Shown here piece by piece: positions 22,385 through 33,479 of a DNA stretch of 64,000 nt. The stretch is from Stomoxys calcitrans (Eukaryota > Arthropoda > Insecta > Diptera > Muscidae): the NCBI RefSeq assembly GCF_963082655.1, contig NC_081552.1, positions 182,574,571-182,638,570 of the forward strand. The letters are read 5' to 3'. The notes beneath the pieces were generated by a model. The model was not told the DNA's origin. It was given only the letters and a program-made list of their open reading frames with translations, and ran no database searches. How positions within the stretch are numbered: the stretch's first letter is position 1; the number at the start of each line of letters is the position of its first letter. Both the position numbers and the translations under genes were made by a program.

Positions 22385-23645
22385 AAGGAAGGGCAAAAGT
22401 CGGGCGGTGCCGACTGTACAATACCCTACTCTTACCCAATAAGTACAATGTGGGAGCTATATCCAATTCTGAAACAATTTTGATGCACCTCGGCGGATGT
22501 TTTCAGATGGTTTATTAAACAATCCGTATCAAATTTCGAACAAATAAGTGCAAACTGTCATAACCACGGTTTACAAAATGACCAAATGACAACATTATTG
22601 CAAATTACCCAAAATCTGATGAACATATATATGGGAGCTATATCTAAATCTGAAACGGTTTAGAGCAGATACTGTGATAAACGTTGAACAATATTTTTCC
22701 AAGATTGGTTAATAAATGCGCTTGCAGTGGCTCTTGGAAACCAATTCAGCAGTAATGTCGAGCATCATAAGAAAGTCCCTCCTGCCAAATTTCGGGAGAA
22801 TCGGTTAACAACTGAGCACTTTATTGCAATATTTCTCAAAATCGGACAAAAATATATATGGGAGCTATATCTAAATCTGAACCGATTTGTAACAAACTTC
22901 TCAAATATTGTGGCAGTTGACGAGAAAAGCGTTGTAGAATGTATTTTCAAGATTGGTCAGTAAATGCGATGGCAGTGGCTCTAGAAGTGAAAATCGGGCG
23001 ATATACATATATGGCAGCTATATCTAAATCTGAACCGTTGTAGAATGTTTTTTCAAGATTGGTCAGCAAATACGATGGCAGTGGCTCTAGAAGTGAAGAT
23101 CGGGCGATATACATATATGGCAGCTATATCTAAATCTGAACCGATTTTAATGAAATTCACGAATAATGTCAAGAGTCACAAGAACATCCTTCCTGCCAAA
23201 TTTCGAGAGAATCGGTTAACAACTGAGCACTTTATTGCAATATTTCTCAAAATCGGACGAACATATATATAGGAGCTATATCTAAATCTGAACCGATTTT
23301 GAGCACACTTCTCAGGTATTGTGGTAGTCGACGAGGAAAGCGTTGTATAAAATGTTGACAAGATTGGAAAATAAATTAAAGCTATATACAAATCTAAACC
23401 GATTTTACCAATTTCAATAGGCTTTGTCTCTAGGCCAAAAAACATGCCTGTACCAAATTTTAAGACGATCGGATGAAAACTGCCACCTGTACTTTGTACA
23501 CAAATTAACATGGACAGACGGACAAACAGACATAGCTAAATCGAATCAGAAAGTGATTTTGAGTTGATCGATATACTTATCAATGGGTCTATCCCTCTTC
23601 CTTCTGTTATAATACCCTGTACCATAGTAGTGGTGTAGGGTATAA
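22385..23645 (+). repeat. Family B repeat element, longest copy
   Basis: Left end AAGTCGGGCGGTGCCGACTG with TACAATACCCTAC; right end ATACCCTGTACCATAGTAG and TGGTGTAGGGTATAAA. A unit of about 100 bp (TAGAATGT.TTTTCAAGATTG to TATCTAAATCTGAACCG) is tandemly repeated at about 22935-23140. The open frames seen in several units reflect the repeat, not a gene. Confidence 0.72.
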
Positions 23646-23704
23646 AAATAAACAAAAATCAAGCAAATCTTTTTCTTAAGAAAACTTACAAATACAAATT
23701 TTGG

Positions 23705-23856
23705 CCATGAACATTCCACTAAGCAACAGGGGCAAACATCTCACATATCAATGAGTGCAGTCCGATTCAAGTTTTAAGCTCAATGATAAGGGGCCTCCTT
23801 TTTATAGCCGAGTCCGAACGGCGTGCCGCAGTGCGACACCTCTTTGGAGAGAAGTT
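23705..23856 (-). mobile_element. tRNA-derived SINE, 3' half only
   Basis: Minus-strand body from CACTGCGGCACGCCGTTCGG through ATAAAAAGGAGGCCCCTTAT to TGCCCCTGTTGCTTAGTGGA. The head is missing; the break lies at a GTGGT microsatellite. Confidence 0.7.
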
Positions 23857-23895
23857 GGTGTGGTGGTGTGGTGTGGTGTGGTGGTGTGGTGTGGT
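23857..23895 (+). repeat. GTGGT/GTGTG microsatellite
   Basis: Imperfect tandem GTGGTGTGGT units of 10-15 bp, at the junction of a truncated SINE and a family C box. Confidence 0.85.
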
Positions 23896-24276
23896 CCACT
23901 CCCAAATATCTTTCATTGGAGCCCCATATTGCCATGGTCGGTCAATATGTTAGGTTTGGGGTGGGACGTGCCCCCAAACACTTGGCCCTACATTTGGATA
24001 TCAGATTCGTTTTCTACTCTCAAATACCTTTCATTTGAGCACCATATTGTCATTGTCAATTGATCTATGTATCCCTTTGGCTCGTTTTTGGGTTGGGGAG
24101 GACCCTCCCCATAACCACAATTTTAAAAAATCCCAGATCTCGGATACGGGTGGAACGACTCATTGCGATATTATGGTAAGCTGAAAACAAAATCTTGGTA
24201 ACAAAATTTAGGGTGGGGTAACTGAGGGTACCGCCCCAAACCCCGCCAAGGGGATACATAGACCAATCATGACAAT
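23896..24276. repeat. Family C repeat boxes
   Basis: Phrases CAAATATCTTTCATTGGAGC and TATTGCCATGGTCGGTCAAT recur, as in the array at 38.5-42.4 kb. Confidence 0.6.
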
Positions 24277-24965
24277 ATGGTTGTTGTTGTAGCCACATTT
24301 TCATGTGGAGGTGGCGATCCTCGTCAAGCCCTGTAGTTGAGCACGCTCGTTCCGGTCCAAAGCACCGATCGCCGCTGGAACAGGCTGGCCATTGGTTAGT
24401 TAAAGGCACCAATATTTCGCTTTGTCATATCGAGCATCATGGAAGCCACCGTAGCGCAGAGGTTAGAGTGTTCGCCTATGACGCTGAACGCTTGGGTTCG
24501 AATACAGGCAGGACCATCAGAAATTTTTTCAGCTGTTGTTTTCCCCTCCTAATGCTGGCGACATATGTGAGATACTTTGCCATGTAAAAACTTCTCCCCA
24601 AAGAGGAGTCACTCTGCGGCACACCGTTCGGACTCGGCTATAAAAAGGAGGACCCATATTATTGAGCTTAAAGACAGCAGTCATTAAAAAGACAGCACTC
24701 ATTGATTTGTGAGAAGTTTGCCCCAATCCCTTAATGGAATGTTCATGGGCAAATGCCGCCCTGCATCTCACTGAAACTCACCGCTCGATACCGCTGATTG
24801 TCAGCGACTGCCGTTGCAGCTACTCCGTATGGAGCATTCCACTATCCGTAAACTGTGGATGTGCCAGGTAGCTCGCAACTAAGCTTCTCTTGACAGCACT
24901 AAACATCACATAGAACGGACCAGCTTGTGTGGTGCTCACAGCTATCCCATGTCGGGTGTGGTAGT
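24277..24965 (-). mobile_element. Short retroelement sharing 5' sequence with the RTE LINE, interrupted by a SINE
   Basis: Minus-strand sequence from 24965 to 24766 (GTGAGCACCACACAAGCTGG, CGGAGTAGCTGCAACGGCAG) and from 24440 to 24277 matches the RTE 5' region at 59910-60210 in order. It then has its own 3' end with TTTGGACCGGAACGAGCGTG, GAAAATGTGGCTACAACAAC and a CAA tail. A tRNA SINE sits at 24441-24765, replacing or splitting the middle part. Confidence 0.65.
24441..24765 (+). mobile_element. tRNA-derived SINE, full length with A and B boxes
   Basis: The head CCACCGTAGCGCAGAGGTTA contains a box A match at 24452-24462 (TAGCGCAGAGG). GGTTCGAATAC at 24495-24505 is box B. These are the internal RNA polymerase III promoter parts of a tRNA. 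The body continues through AATGCTGGCGACATATGTGA, GCGGCACACCGTTCGGACTC and CTATAAAAAGGAGGACCC to the tail CCTTAATGGAATGTTCATGG. A 21-base duplication (ATTAAAAAGACAGCACTC) lies near 24665-24700. Confidence 0.82.
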
Positions 24966-25335
24966 CAAAAAAAGGTGTTTGAGAGTAAAAAGTCTAATAT
25001 CCAAATTTGGGGCCAAGTGTTTGGGGGGACGCCCCATCCACAAACCGGACATATTCAGCAACCATGGCAATATGGGGCTCAACAGAAAGGTATTTGGGAG
25101 TGGAGCACGGAATTTATCTCCATTTTTAAGGCCAAGTGTCTGAATGGTCACCCCACTCCCAAAACACCCCCAAACCGGACAAAAGAAAAGTATTTGGAAG
25201 GATAGTACGGAATGGATGTCCATTTTTAGGGCCAAGTGTCTGTATGACTATCCCACTCCAAAAACACCTCCAAACCGGACAAATATGGGGCTCAAAAGAA
25301 AGGTATTTGGGAATAAAGCTATAAATCGAGACTAA
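24966..25335. repeat. Family C repeat boxes
   Basis: Three to four boxes of about 100-115 bp carry GGGGCCAAGTGTTTGGGGGG, CAAACCGGACA and GAAAGGTATTTGGGAGT. Overlapping open frames in all strands come from the repeat. Confidence 0.65.
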
Positions 25336-26084
25336 CTATCCTCCATACACAGAGACAAACTATACATGTTACAAACACATCCTCTACAAAACTTAATGAA
25401 TTAGGTTAATGTTGAAGGGTATATGTGATTCGGACAGGCCATATTCACATATTCTAGTTCATTTTATTCTACTATTCCGGCCCCACCTTGAAATGGTCTA
25501 AAGCAATTCAGCTGTGGCTTTTGCTATTGTCGGTTGTCGATATTAAAAGAAATGCATGTGGGAAATTTTAAAACTGTTAGCCCCTTGAATGTTGTTGCTG
25601 TTTACCAATTAAAAGTTTTTTGATGTGAATGTTTAATAAACCTCTTCTTTATACTATACACCGGCATGCACTTTTTGAGAACACTTTTTTTTTTAGGTGG
25701 AAAACAAGACCTGAATGGGTTAAAGTAGAAATGACAAGATTTTTTGATATTTCATGGTAAAAATGGGTAAATTAGTTAATAAGGTTTTTAGAAGGGGAAT
25801 AAGGGCGTTCCGTTACAATTTGAAATTGTCTTCTATTAAAAAAAAATAATTAAAAACATTTTTAACAATTTTTATAAACAATAATACACTCATAGAAAAA
25901 ATTCTGCTGATAATAGCAGCCACTTTCTGCTGACTGTAGTTATGTTAGCTGCTATTACAGCATATTATAATTGCAATTTTTGGAAAACGAAAAAGTTGAA
26001 AAAATGGTAAGATAAAAATACAGATATTTTAACATTTTTTTTACATTTTTCCAAGTAAAACTGTGCTGAAAAAAACAAAAAAAA
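25336..26084. other. No gene seen
   Basis: AT-rich. An imperfect inverted repeat (CTGCTGATAATAGCAGC with GCTGCTATTACAGCA) lies at about 25913-25966. Confidence 0.4.
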
Positions 26085-27525
26085 AAACAAGTAAAATGGC
26101 ATTAAGTTCGGCCGGGCCGAACTTTGGATACCCACCACCTCGGGTATATATGTAAACTACATTTCGTCATAATCCCGTGAAAAAATTTAATAATTTTTGC
26201 ACCCATAGCAGCTTTGTCGAAATACCAAATTCATCACGAACATTGAGTGGTCTAATAAATACAAGTCACTGTTCAATTTTTTGCAACAAAATATTGGTCA
26301 TTTGGGCAGCTATATCCAAATATAGACCAAATATAGAATCATATAGGACACCGATGTCGAAAAGCCTAACATAAGTCACTGTGTCCAATTTCAGCAAAAT
26401 CGGATAATAAGTGCGACTTTTATGGGGCTAAGATTTAAATCGAGAGATCGGTCCCGATCTGGGCCAAATTGAAGAGGGTTGTCGAAGGGTCTAACACAAC
26501 TCTCTATCCCAAATTTCAGCAAAAACGGATAGTAAATATAGCTTTTATGGACCCAAGACCTTAAAACGAGAGATCGGTCTATATGGCAGCTATATCCAAA
26601 TCTGATCCAAATTGCAGAAAGATGTCGAAGGGCCTAACACAACTCACTGTCCCAAATTTTGGCGACATCGGACAATAAATGCGCCTTTTATGAGTCGGCC
26701 AATAGGGCAGCTATATCCAAATCGGGACCGATCTGGGCCAAATTAAAGAAGCATATCAATATGGCCTAACACAACTTACTGTCCCAAATTTCAGCAAAAT
26801 CGGATAATAAATGTAGCATTTATGGGCCTATGACCCTAAATCAGCGGATGATCTATGTGGGGGCTATATCAAGATATAGTCCGATATAGCCCATCTTCAA
26901 ACTTAACTTATGAACAAAAAAAGAATCTGACAGACGAACGAATTTGGCTAGATCGTCTTAGACTTTTATGGTGATTAAAAATATATATACTTTTTAGGGT
27001 CGAAAATGGATATTTCGATGTGTATCATCAAAATCGGATGAAAAATGCTCATTTTATGGGGAGATCGGTCTATATGGCAGCTATATCCAAATATGGTCCG
27101 ATCTGAACGATATTCAACAAAAAGGTTTAGAGGGGTACCGGAACTTGCTGTGCCAAATTCTCATTCATTCTCATTACACAATAGCGGAAGATCAGTATAT
27201 ATGGCAGCTATATCCAAATATAGTCCGATCTGTACCACAATTCGCAGGAATCGGTAGGGGTCTACCAGAACACACTGTGCTAAATTTAAACGAATTGGGA
27301 TGATAAATTAATCTTTTATGGCGTCAATACCCTATATCAGGAGATCAGGTGGTCGGTCAAAGGGCAACTATATCCAAATATAGTCCGATCAGAATCGCAC
27401 TTTACAAAAAATGAATAGGGGTCTACCAGAACTCACTGTGCCAAATTTCATCAAAATCGAGTAAAAAATTACCAACTTATTGCCTCAAGACTTTGAGTCT
27501 GGAGATCGGTGTATGTAGCAGGTTT
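26085..27525 (+). repeat. Family A repeat element with intact palindromic end
   Basis: Starts AACAAGTAAAATGGCATTAA, then TTCGGCCGGGCCGAA (perfect palindrome) and GGATACCCACCACCTCGGGT. Several 130-150 bp units follow, with GGCAGCTATATCCAAATCTG and CCCAAATTTCAGCAAAATCG. Confidence 0.78.
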
Positions 27526-29204
27526 ATATACAAAGAATACGAAATCATCAAAAAATGTTTGAAAAATGTTTTTATACCCAAGATATCTGCAAAATTATAA
27601 ATACCCAAAAAAGGAATTTATTGGGTATTTACCCTCTACCCATTTTGTTTCTCTTACTCTCACCACTAATACTCCCACCTGTGTGGCTTTGCATTCATGC
27701 CTATAACGAATGCTTTCGAAAAAAAACAACAAAAATTTGCGGCGTTTATGCTTCTTCTTTTTTTTTGAAAATTAACACCTCGTTTTCATGATTTTTTTAA
27801 GGAAAGCTAATTTTTATATATATTCGTCGCTTCTCTGGAAAAATATCTTTCGATTGATGCCCAATTCATTAAAATCCATGAAGCCGTTTGGCCGTTTAAT
27901 AATATATATACTAACCACTCTCCGCAAGATGGCGCATTGATGAGTTTAACATTAAAGGCAGTATAAGAAAACGAAATTTCGTTCGTTGTTGGGAGAGAGA
28001 GAAGAAGAGAGAATCTTCAACATAAAGATGATATCTTTAAATTAAAGTCGCTATAAACTAAAGGACACAACCTTTCGTTGCTACGCGTACAACCTAGGAT
28101 TTAAAAACATACTATATGCTAGCGAATACCGGCGTTTCAGTGCTTGGAGTATTCAGAAATAAAAATTCCTCCTAAATCTGTAGACCAAACTGCGATGATT
28201 GTAAAAATCGATTTATGATTGCGTTGCTTAGCACTTTTCTGCACATTGCAAAGTTATAGCAGCCAGATAAGGGGTCGAGGACGTATAAATAAAAAAACAA
28301 GGAGGCACGTTTAACACGTGATTTGTACAATGTAAAATGATATTTGTTTATTTGTCATACTAGACCTGTTTTATTTTCCCAATTCTATAATCATTCATTT
28401 GACGCAGTCTAAAGTACACGTGCCCATAATGAAATCAACGTAATCTGATTCAAACAATGTGCTTGGCAACAGACTACCCACCTACTACGAGATAAATAAA
28501 AAGTAAAGATTTAAGCTAACTTCTGTTCTCTTCCAGAACAAACGTAAATACTCGTAATGCAACTGTCGACATAGTATCTACTTGGGCATGCTTACTCGTA
28601 CAAAGACACATACATGTAACTATGTTACACACACATTTCATAGAGTAGTATTTTGCAATAATTTATTTTCATCTACGAGTACGTACCCATTTAGTAAACA
28701 ATCTTGTTGTTGTAGATTGTTTTTCTCATTTCTGTTCACATTTTGCTTTCGTTTCCATTGAAAATAATTGTTTTTGTTTTTTAATTCAACGTATTCAATT
28801 TCATAAGCTTCCAACTGAACCGATAACATACATATAAATACTTTTTTGTTCTACCGTTTTGCTGACGTTATACATACCCCCAATGAAGTGCATTATTGCA
28901 TCGATGTGATGATATTAAGATTCATATTGACGTACATACATACATCTTAACAAATACGTACATCATGCTCTAATGAATATGATATATACTAGCACATTTC
29001 ATTAACATTTTTTTACGTTTTCTCTACAACAAGAAAACAACTATTTATTTTGCCATTTAGGAAATTATGCACTGGAAAAATATGTTGTCCTAGGTAAACC
29101 CAAAATTTTATTCAAAGACAAAGAACTAATTTTAAAGATGCCCATTACTTCAATTTATTAAGGAAACATTTCCTTTGGTGAAAGATTTTAACTTAATATT
29201 AAGT
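27526..29204. other. Intergenic, no gene seen
   Basis: AT-rich sequence with low-complexity open frames only (lysine-, phenylalanine- or asparagine-rich). No recognised repeat. Confidence 0.45.
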
Positions 29205-30262
29205 TATTTTTATGCCCTCCACCATAGGATGGGGGGTATACTAATTTCGTCATTCTGTTTGAAACACCTCGAAATATGCGTCTAAGACCCCATAGAGTAT
29301 ATATATTCTTGATCGTCTGGACATTTTATATCGATCAAACCATGTCCGTCCGTCGAGAGCACGCTAACTTTCGAAGAGTAAAAGATAGACGCTTGCAATT
29401 TTGCAAAAATATAACTTATTAAAGAGGGTCGGTTGGGATTGTAAATGGGACAAATCAGTCCATGTTTTGATATAGCTGTCATATAAACCGATCTTGGATC
29501 TTGACTTCTTGAGCCAATAGAGATCGCAATTCTCTTCCGATTGGGTTGAAATTTTGCACGAAGTGTGCTGTTACGGTTCATAACCTGATATAGCTCCCAT
29601 ATAAACCGATCTTGAATCTTGACTTGTTGAGCCACCAGAGGTCGCAATTCTCATACGATTTATCAGAAATTTTGCATGAAGTGTTTTCCAACAACTGTGC
29701 CAAGTATGGTTCAAATCGGTCAATAGCCTAATTTAGCTGCCATGTATACAGATCTTGGATCTCCACTTCTTGAGCCAATAAAGGGCGCAATTCTTATCCG
29801 ATTTAACTGAAATTTTGCATGAAGTGTTTTGTTATGACATCCTGTGCCGAGTATGGTTCAAATCGGTCCATAAACTGATATAGCTACCATATAAACCGAT
29901 CTTGGATCTTGACCTCTTGAGCCACTAAAGGCCGCAATTCTTTTCCGATTTTGCTGAAATTTTGTACAACGGTTTCTCCCATGAACTTCAACATACATGT
30001 CCAATATGGTCTTAATTGATATATAACCGCAATTCTTATCCGAATGGACTAAAATATTACCCAATGACTGCTACTATGGTCTTCAACATTCAATTCACGT
30101 ATGGTCCGAATCAGACTAGAACTTGATCTATCTCCAATAGCATAACAATTTTTATCCATTATTCTTTGTTTGCCTATAAAGAGAACTCAACAAATGCGAT
30201 CCATGGTGGAGGGTATATAAGATTCGGCCCGACCGAACTTAGCACGTTCTTACTTGTTCCTA
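29205..30262 (-). repeat. Family A repeat element, complete on the reverse strand
   Basis: Begins TATGCCCTCCACCATAGGAT and ends GTGGAGGGTATATAAGATTC, CGGCCCGACCGAACTTAG and CACGTTCTTACTTGTT. A CCATGTCCGTCCGTCG block is at 29340-29355. Units contain TTGAGCCAATAGAGATCGCA and ATATAGCTCCCATATAAACC. Confidence 0.78.
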
Positions 30263-30480
30263 CAACGTATTATAGATCTTAAACTGTGCATAATAGACTT
30301 CGATAGTTAGCAGCACCAAATTTTTACGTCATATGGTATATTCATTGAACCTTTGAGTGGAGCGGACGTATTTTTATTTCGCTCCGCAAGTATTTTCTGT
30401 ACCTCGTAATAGGTAGTTATTTTCGGAGAATTTTTTTAAGTTACTCAAGAATAGCTACGATAGTGTTATCCATAAAGCGG
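30263..30480. other. No feature seen
   Basis: Short unclassified spacer between a family A end and a GC-richer LINE piece. Confidence 0.35.
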
Positions 30481-30950
30481 TTTGATCTGCGTCTGTTTCC
30501 AGTGGAACGGCAGATCTAAAGCCCCGGAGAAGTTTTAGTGGTATCAGGCAGTAGCATGTTGTCTGCTACTGAGACCACTACTGGTGGAGCGGTTGCGCCA
30601 GGCTCCACTAGCCGACAGACGAGAGGTCAGCAAGGGCATTCCACAAAGACGCGCGGTTCGCGCGTCCTTATAATTTGCCTAGGTCATCGGCCTTCTCAGG
30701 CAAACCAATACGAGTCCTAAGACTCTCACCGAAAAGGAGGGAGACTCCCTTAATTAGACTCAGAGATTCACTGAACGGTCTACACCAAAGGCACACGGCT
30801 AGATTCGGCTAGAACGGCACCGCAGTCAGCAAAGGGGCTGCAGTAACCTGGGGACATTCCATGCCCAAAAGAACTAAGGCGAACAATAGTTATACGGGGC
30901 CTAAGACCTTTGCTAAGATCGCTTTATGACTTTCAACATCCATGCCAAGA
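30481..30950 (+). mobile_element. LINE ORF1-side fragment, related to 57775-58225
   Basis: GC-richer than its surroundings. The plus strand encodes SATETTTGGAVAPGSTSRQT, then CLGHRPSQANQYES, stop, and later IPCPKELRRTIVIRG in the same frame. The minus strand at 57775-58225 has closely matching DNA, including AAAGAACTAAGGCGAACAAT. Both look like the same 5' (ORF1-side) segment of a non-LTR element. The family is not identified. Confidence 0.5.
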
Positions 30951-31440
30951 ATGATCCGAATCAGTTCATAAACAGATATAACCCCCATATAAACCAATTC
31001 TCGGATTTGACTTCTTGAGCCTCTAAAAGCCTCAATTTTCATTTGATTTGGCCGAAATTTATTTAACAAAGACTTGTGTTGCGACTTCCAACAACCATGC
31101 TAAGTATGATTTGAATCGGTCTATAAACAGTTATAGCCCCCATATAAACCGATCCCCGGATTTGACTTCTGCAGTCCTTAGAAGCTTAAATTTTCAGCTG
31201 ATTTGACTGTAATTTAGCCCGAACCCCTATCTTATGACTTACAACATCAGTGCCAAGTTTTATCCGAATAGGTCAATATGGTGATATAGGCCCCCCTAAG
31301 TACCGATATCCCGATATGACTTCTTGAGACCAAAATAATTCAAACACAAACTCAATAATAAGGGTACATTTTTAGCGGAATCCATGGTGGTGGGTACCCA
31401 AAGATTCGACCCGGCCGAACTTAGCACGCTTTTACTTGTT
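30905..31440 (-). repeat. Family A repeat, distal part
   Basis: Units with TATAACCCCCATATAAACCA and GACTTCTTGAGCCTCTAAAA. It ends at CATGGTGGTGGGTACCCAAA, GACCCGGCCGAACTTAGCAC and TTTTACTTGTT. Confidence 0.72.
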
Positions 31441-31598
31441 TTTTTTTTCGGCGGAAGTGGCTTTGATCAAGTTTACAGGCATAAATCTGTACCAGAACGA
31501 ATTTCGTATGCTACTTTCAAAATGGATCTGGCAACCGTCAAGATATAATAAACACAGGTATTGCGTGTGTAAGCATAAGCAGACATACAATAAACATA

Positions 31599-31832
31599 TT
31601 GGTTGCCCAAAAAGTAATTGCGGATTTTTAAAAGAAAGTAAATGCATTTTTAATAAAAATTTGAATGAACTTTAATCAAATATACATTTTTACACCTTTT
31701 TTCTAAAGCAAGCTAAAAGTAACAGCTGATAACTGACAGAAGAAAGAATGCAATTACAGAGCCACAAGCTGTGAAAAAATTTGTCAACGCCGACTATATG
31801 AAAAATCCGCAAGTACTTTTTGGGCAACCCAA
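31599..31832 (-). mobile_element. mariner-derived MITE, 234 bp
   Basis: The ends TTGGTTGCCCAAAAAGTAAT and GTACTTTTTGGGCAACCCAA are flanked by TA. Only the two end regions of the mariner at 4704 remain, in reverse orientation: the 3' UTR to ACTTTAATCAAATATA and the 5' leader from CTTTTTTCTAAAGCAAGC. The transposase is completely deleted. The same join is seen at 58809-59045. Confidence 0.88.
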
Positions 31833-33385
31833 TAAACCTCACGCTTTATCTCCGAAAGGAAAGCATTGTTTTTTATTACACTTATTGTATTTAAAGAAAT
31901 TATTGTTTTTTATTATACAATATATATTGAAAATTCGTTCAATGGATCTGATGCAAGCTTGTTACTAACGGGTCTTACACAAAATATTCCCATTAGGAAT
32001 GTGTCAAACAAACTGAGCTCAAAAACGGCTTGGAAACAACTAATCATAGGGAAAAAGAAAATACGAGTTTGCAAAAAACTCTTGCTAGTTTTCCCCTACT
32101 TGATATCAGTGTATGATTAATTTGCATGTGCTGCCAGGGAATACTAAAGACGTAGTGCCAGTGTACATAAACAACTATCGAAACTAACATCTAATTACGA
32201 AAACTCAAACACTCAATTGACATGAGCCATTACTCACTTGTCCCACTCATCTTTGGGGTTATCGAAATTTATTTCGTTTTATATTTTCCGCTATGGAATG
32301 CAGGAGGGAGGCAATGCGGATAAGGATGCAAAAAGTGAAATCACAAAATGGGTTGACTCTATAGGGGAATTTTTAGAGATTTTTGTAGTCACGGTCGTAT
32401 ATGAGCCCAGTCAGATGTAGCATGGAGGTGGGCTTCCATCCAATAAATACCCCCACATTGGGTATTTGTCCAAAATACATCAACTAAATACCCAATGTGT
32501 AGGTATTTATTGGGTAGATGGCCATCTCTGGTTATGCACAATGATGACCCCCCAACTAAGGGGTCACAAATTAATATTTCGTTACATTGCAAATGGTATA
32601 ATAAGTGATTAGTTATCCCCCTTGGTGATGGATGTTAAACATATAAACATTTGTTCACACGGTGTTGTTATTACGTTTTTGTGTGTTGTACTTGAAATGC
32701 CGCCCTCTATTGTTTACATGGAAAATTGCGTTCAAAAGACAAGGGGGCATTGCACGTTGAGCGCGATTTTCTTTATTTTCTTTAATTTCTTTTCAAATAC
32801 TTTGCCTATACGTAATATATCTTGGTAATGCGTCTTTCTAATTTAATAAAATAATAAAAACACAAAAGCAAACAGTAATTTTCACGCTCGAATGATGAAA
32901 TAGCTGTTTGTTTACAATATTTAATTCCCTTTATGACAGAGGGACAGACGTGTAAGTGCAAATAGTGTAAATACTCGCACTAACGTAAACAACTCAATTT
33001 AACCATAATCTCAACGCGTGCATGTCGTAAAGTAGAAGAAGACACAACGAAAACGTTGTATATGATTTTTATCTTTCTTTGTTAAACGCAAGGGGTGAAA
33101 TAAATAATGACAGTCGCTGCAGTGCATAGACATTCCACCATTGCATTGCTGTGTAATGAAAATCAATTGAAGCTAAACAATAAATAAATGGCATGTGATC
33201 GATTGTAGAATTCTGAAAAGTCCCACCTATAAATATCAATAAAAACTAAAAACAATATCTGATGGAGAGCGGTAGTTTTTGTAAGAAAGTAAAATACAAT
33301 ACAGACAATAAATTAAGAAACAAAAATGAACAGGTAGGAATACCTTACTTTCGTCCGTAGAAATGTGTATATACTCTTTTTCTTT
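31833..33385. other. Intergenic, no gene seen
   Basis: AT-rich. Apart from the inverted repeat at 32435-32527, I see no recognised repeat and only short, low-complexity open frames. Confidence 0.45.
32435..32527. repeat. Imperfect inverted repeat, arms about 40 bp
   Basis: CCATCCAATAAATACCCCCA and CATTGGGTATTTGTCC on the left are mirrored by ACTAAATACCCAATGTGTAG and GTATTTATTGGGTAGATGG on the right. It could fold into a long hairpin. Confidence 0.75.
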
Positions 33386-33438
33386 CAATAGACATAAAAG
33401 GAGATAATTTCATGCAATAGACATAAAAGGAGATAATT
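33386..33438 (+). repeat. 24-bp perfect direct repeat
   Basis: CAATAGACATAAAAGGAGAT plus AATT at 33386-33409 is repeated exactly at 33415-33438, with TCATG between. Confidence 0.92.
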
Positions 33439-33479
33439 AGACGACATAACAAAGGTCTACATGAAAAATAGCACCATAT

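Noticed and set aside
22727..23272. Open frames of similar sequence in family B as a small gene family
   Set aside because: They follow the repeat period and recur at 12619 with the repeat; no start context or conserved domain.
24441..24515. A functional tRNA gene
   Set aside because: Box A and box B are present, but the sequence does not fold into a full cloverleaf that I can see, and it continues into a SINE body.
29205..30262. Regular repeats with spacers as a CRISPR array
   Set aside because: Units are 130-150 bp, diverged and dispersed in an insect genome; no such system is expected.
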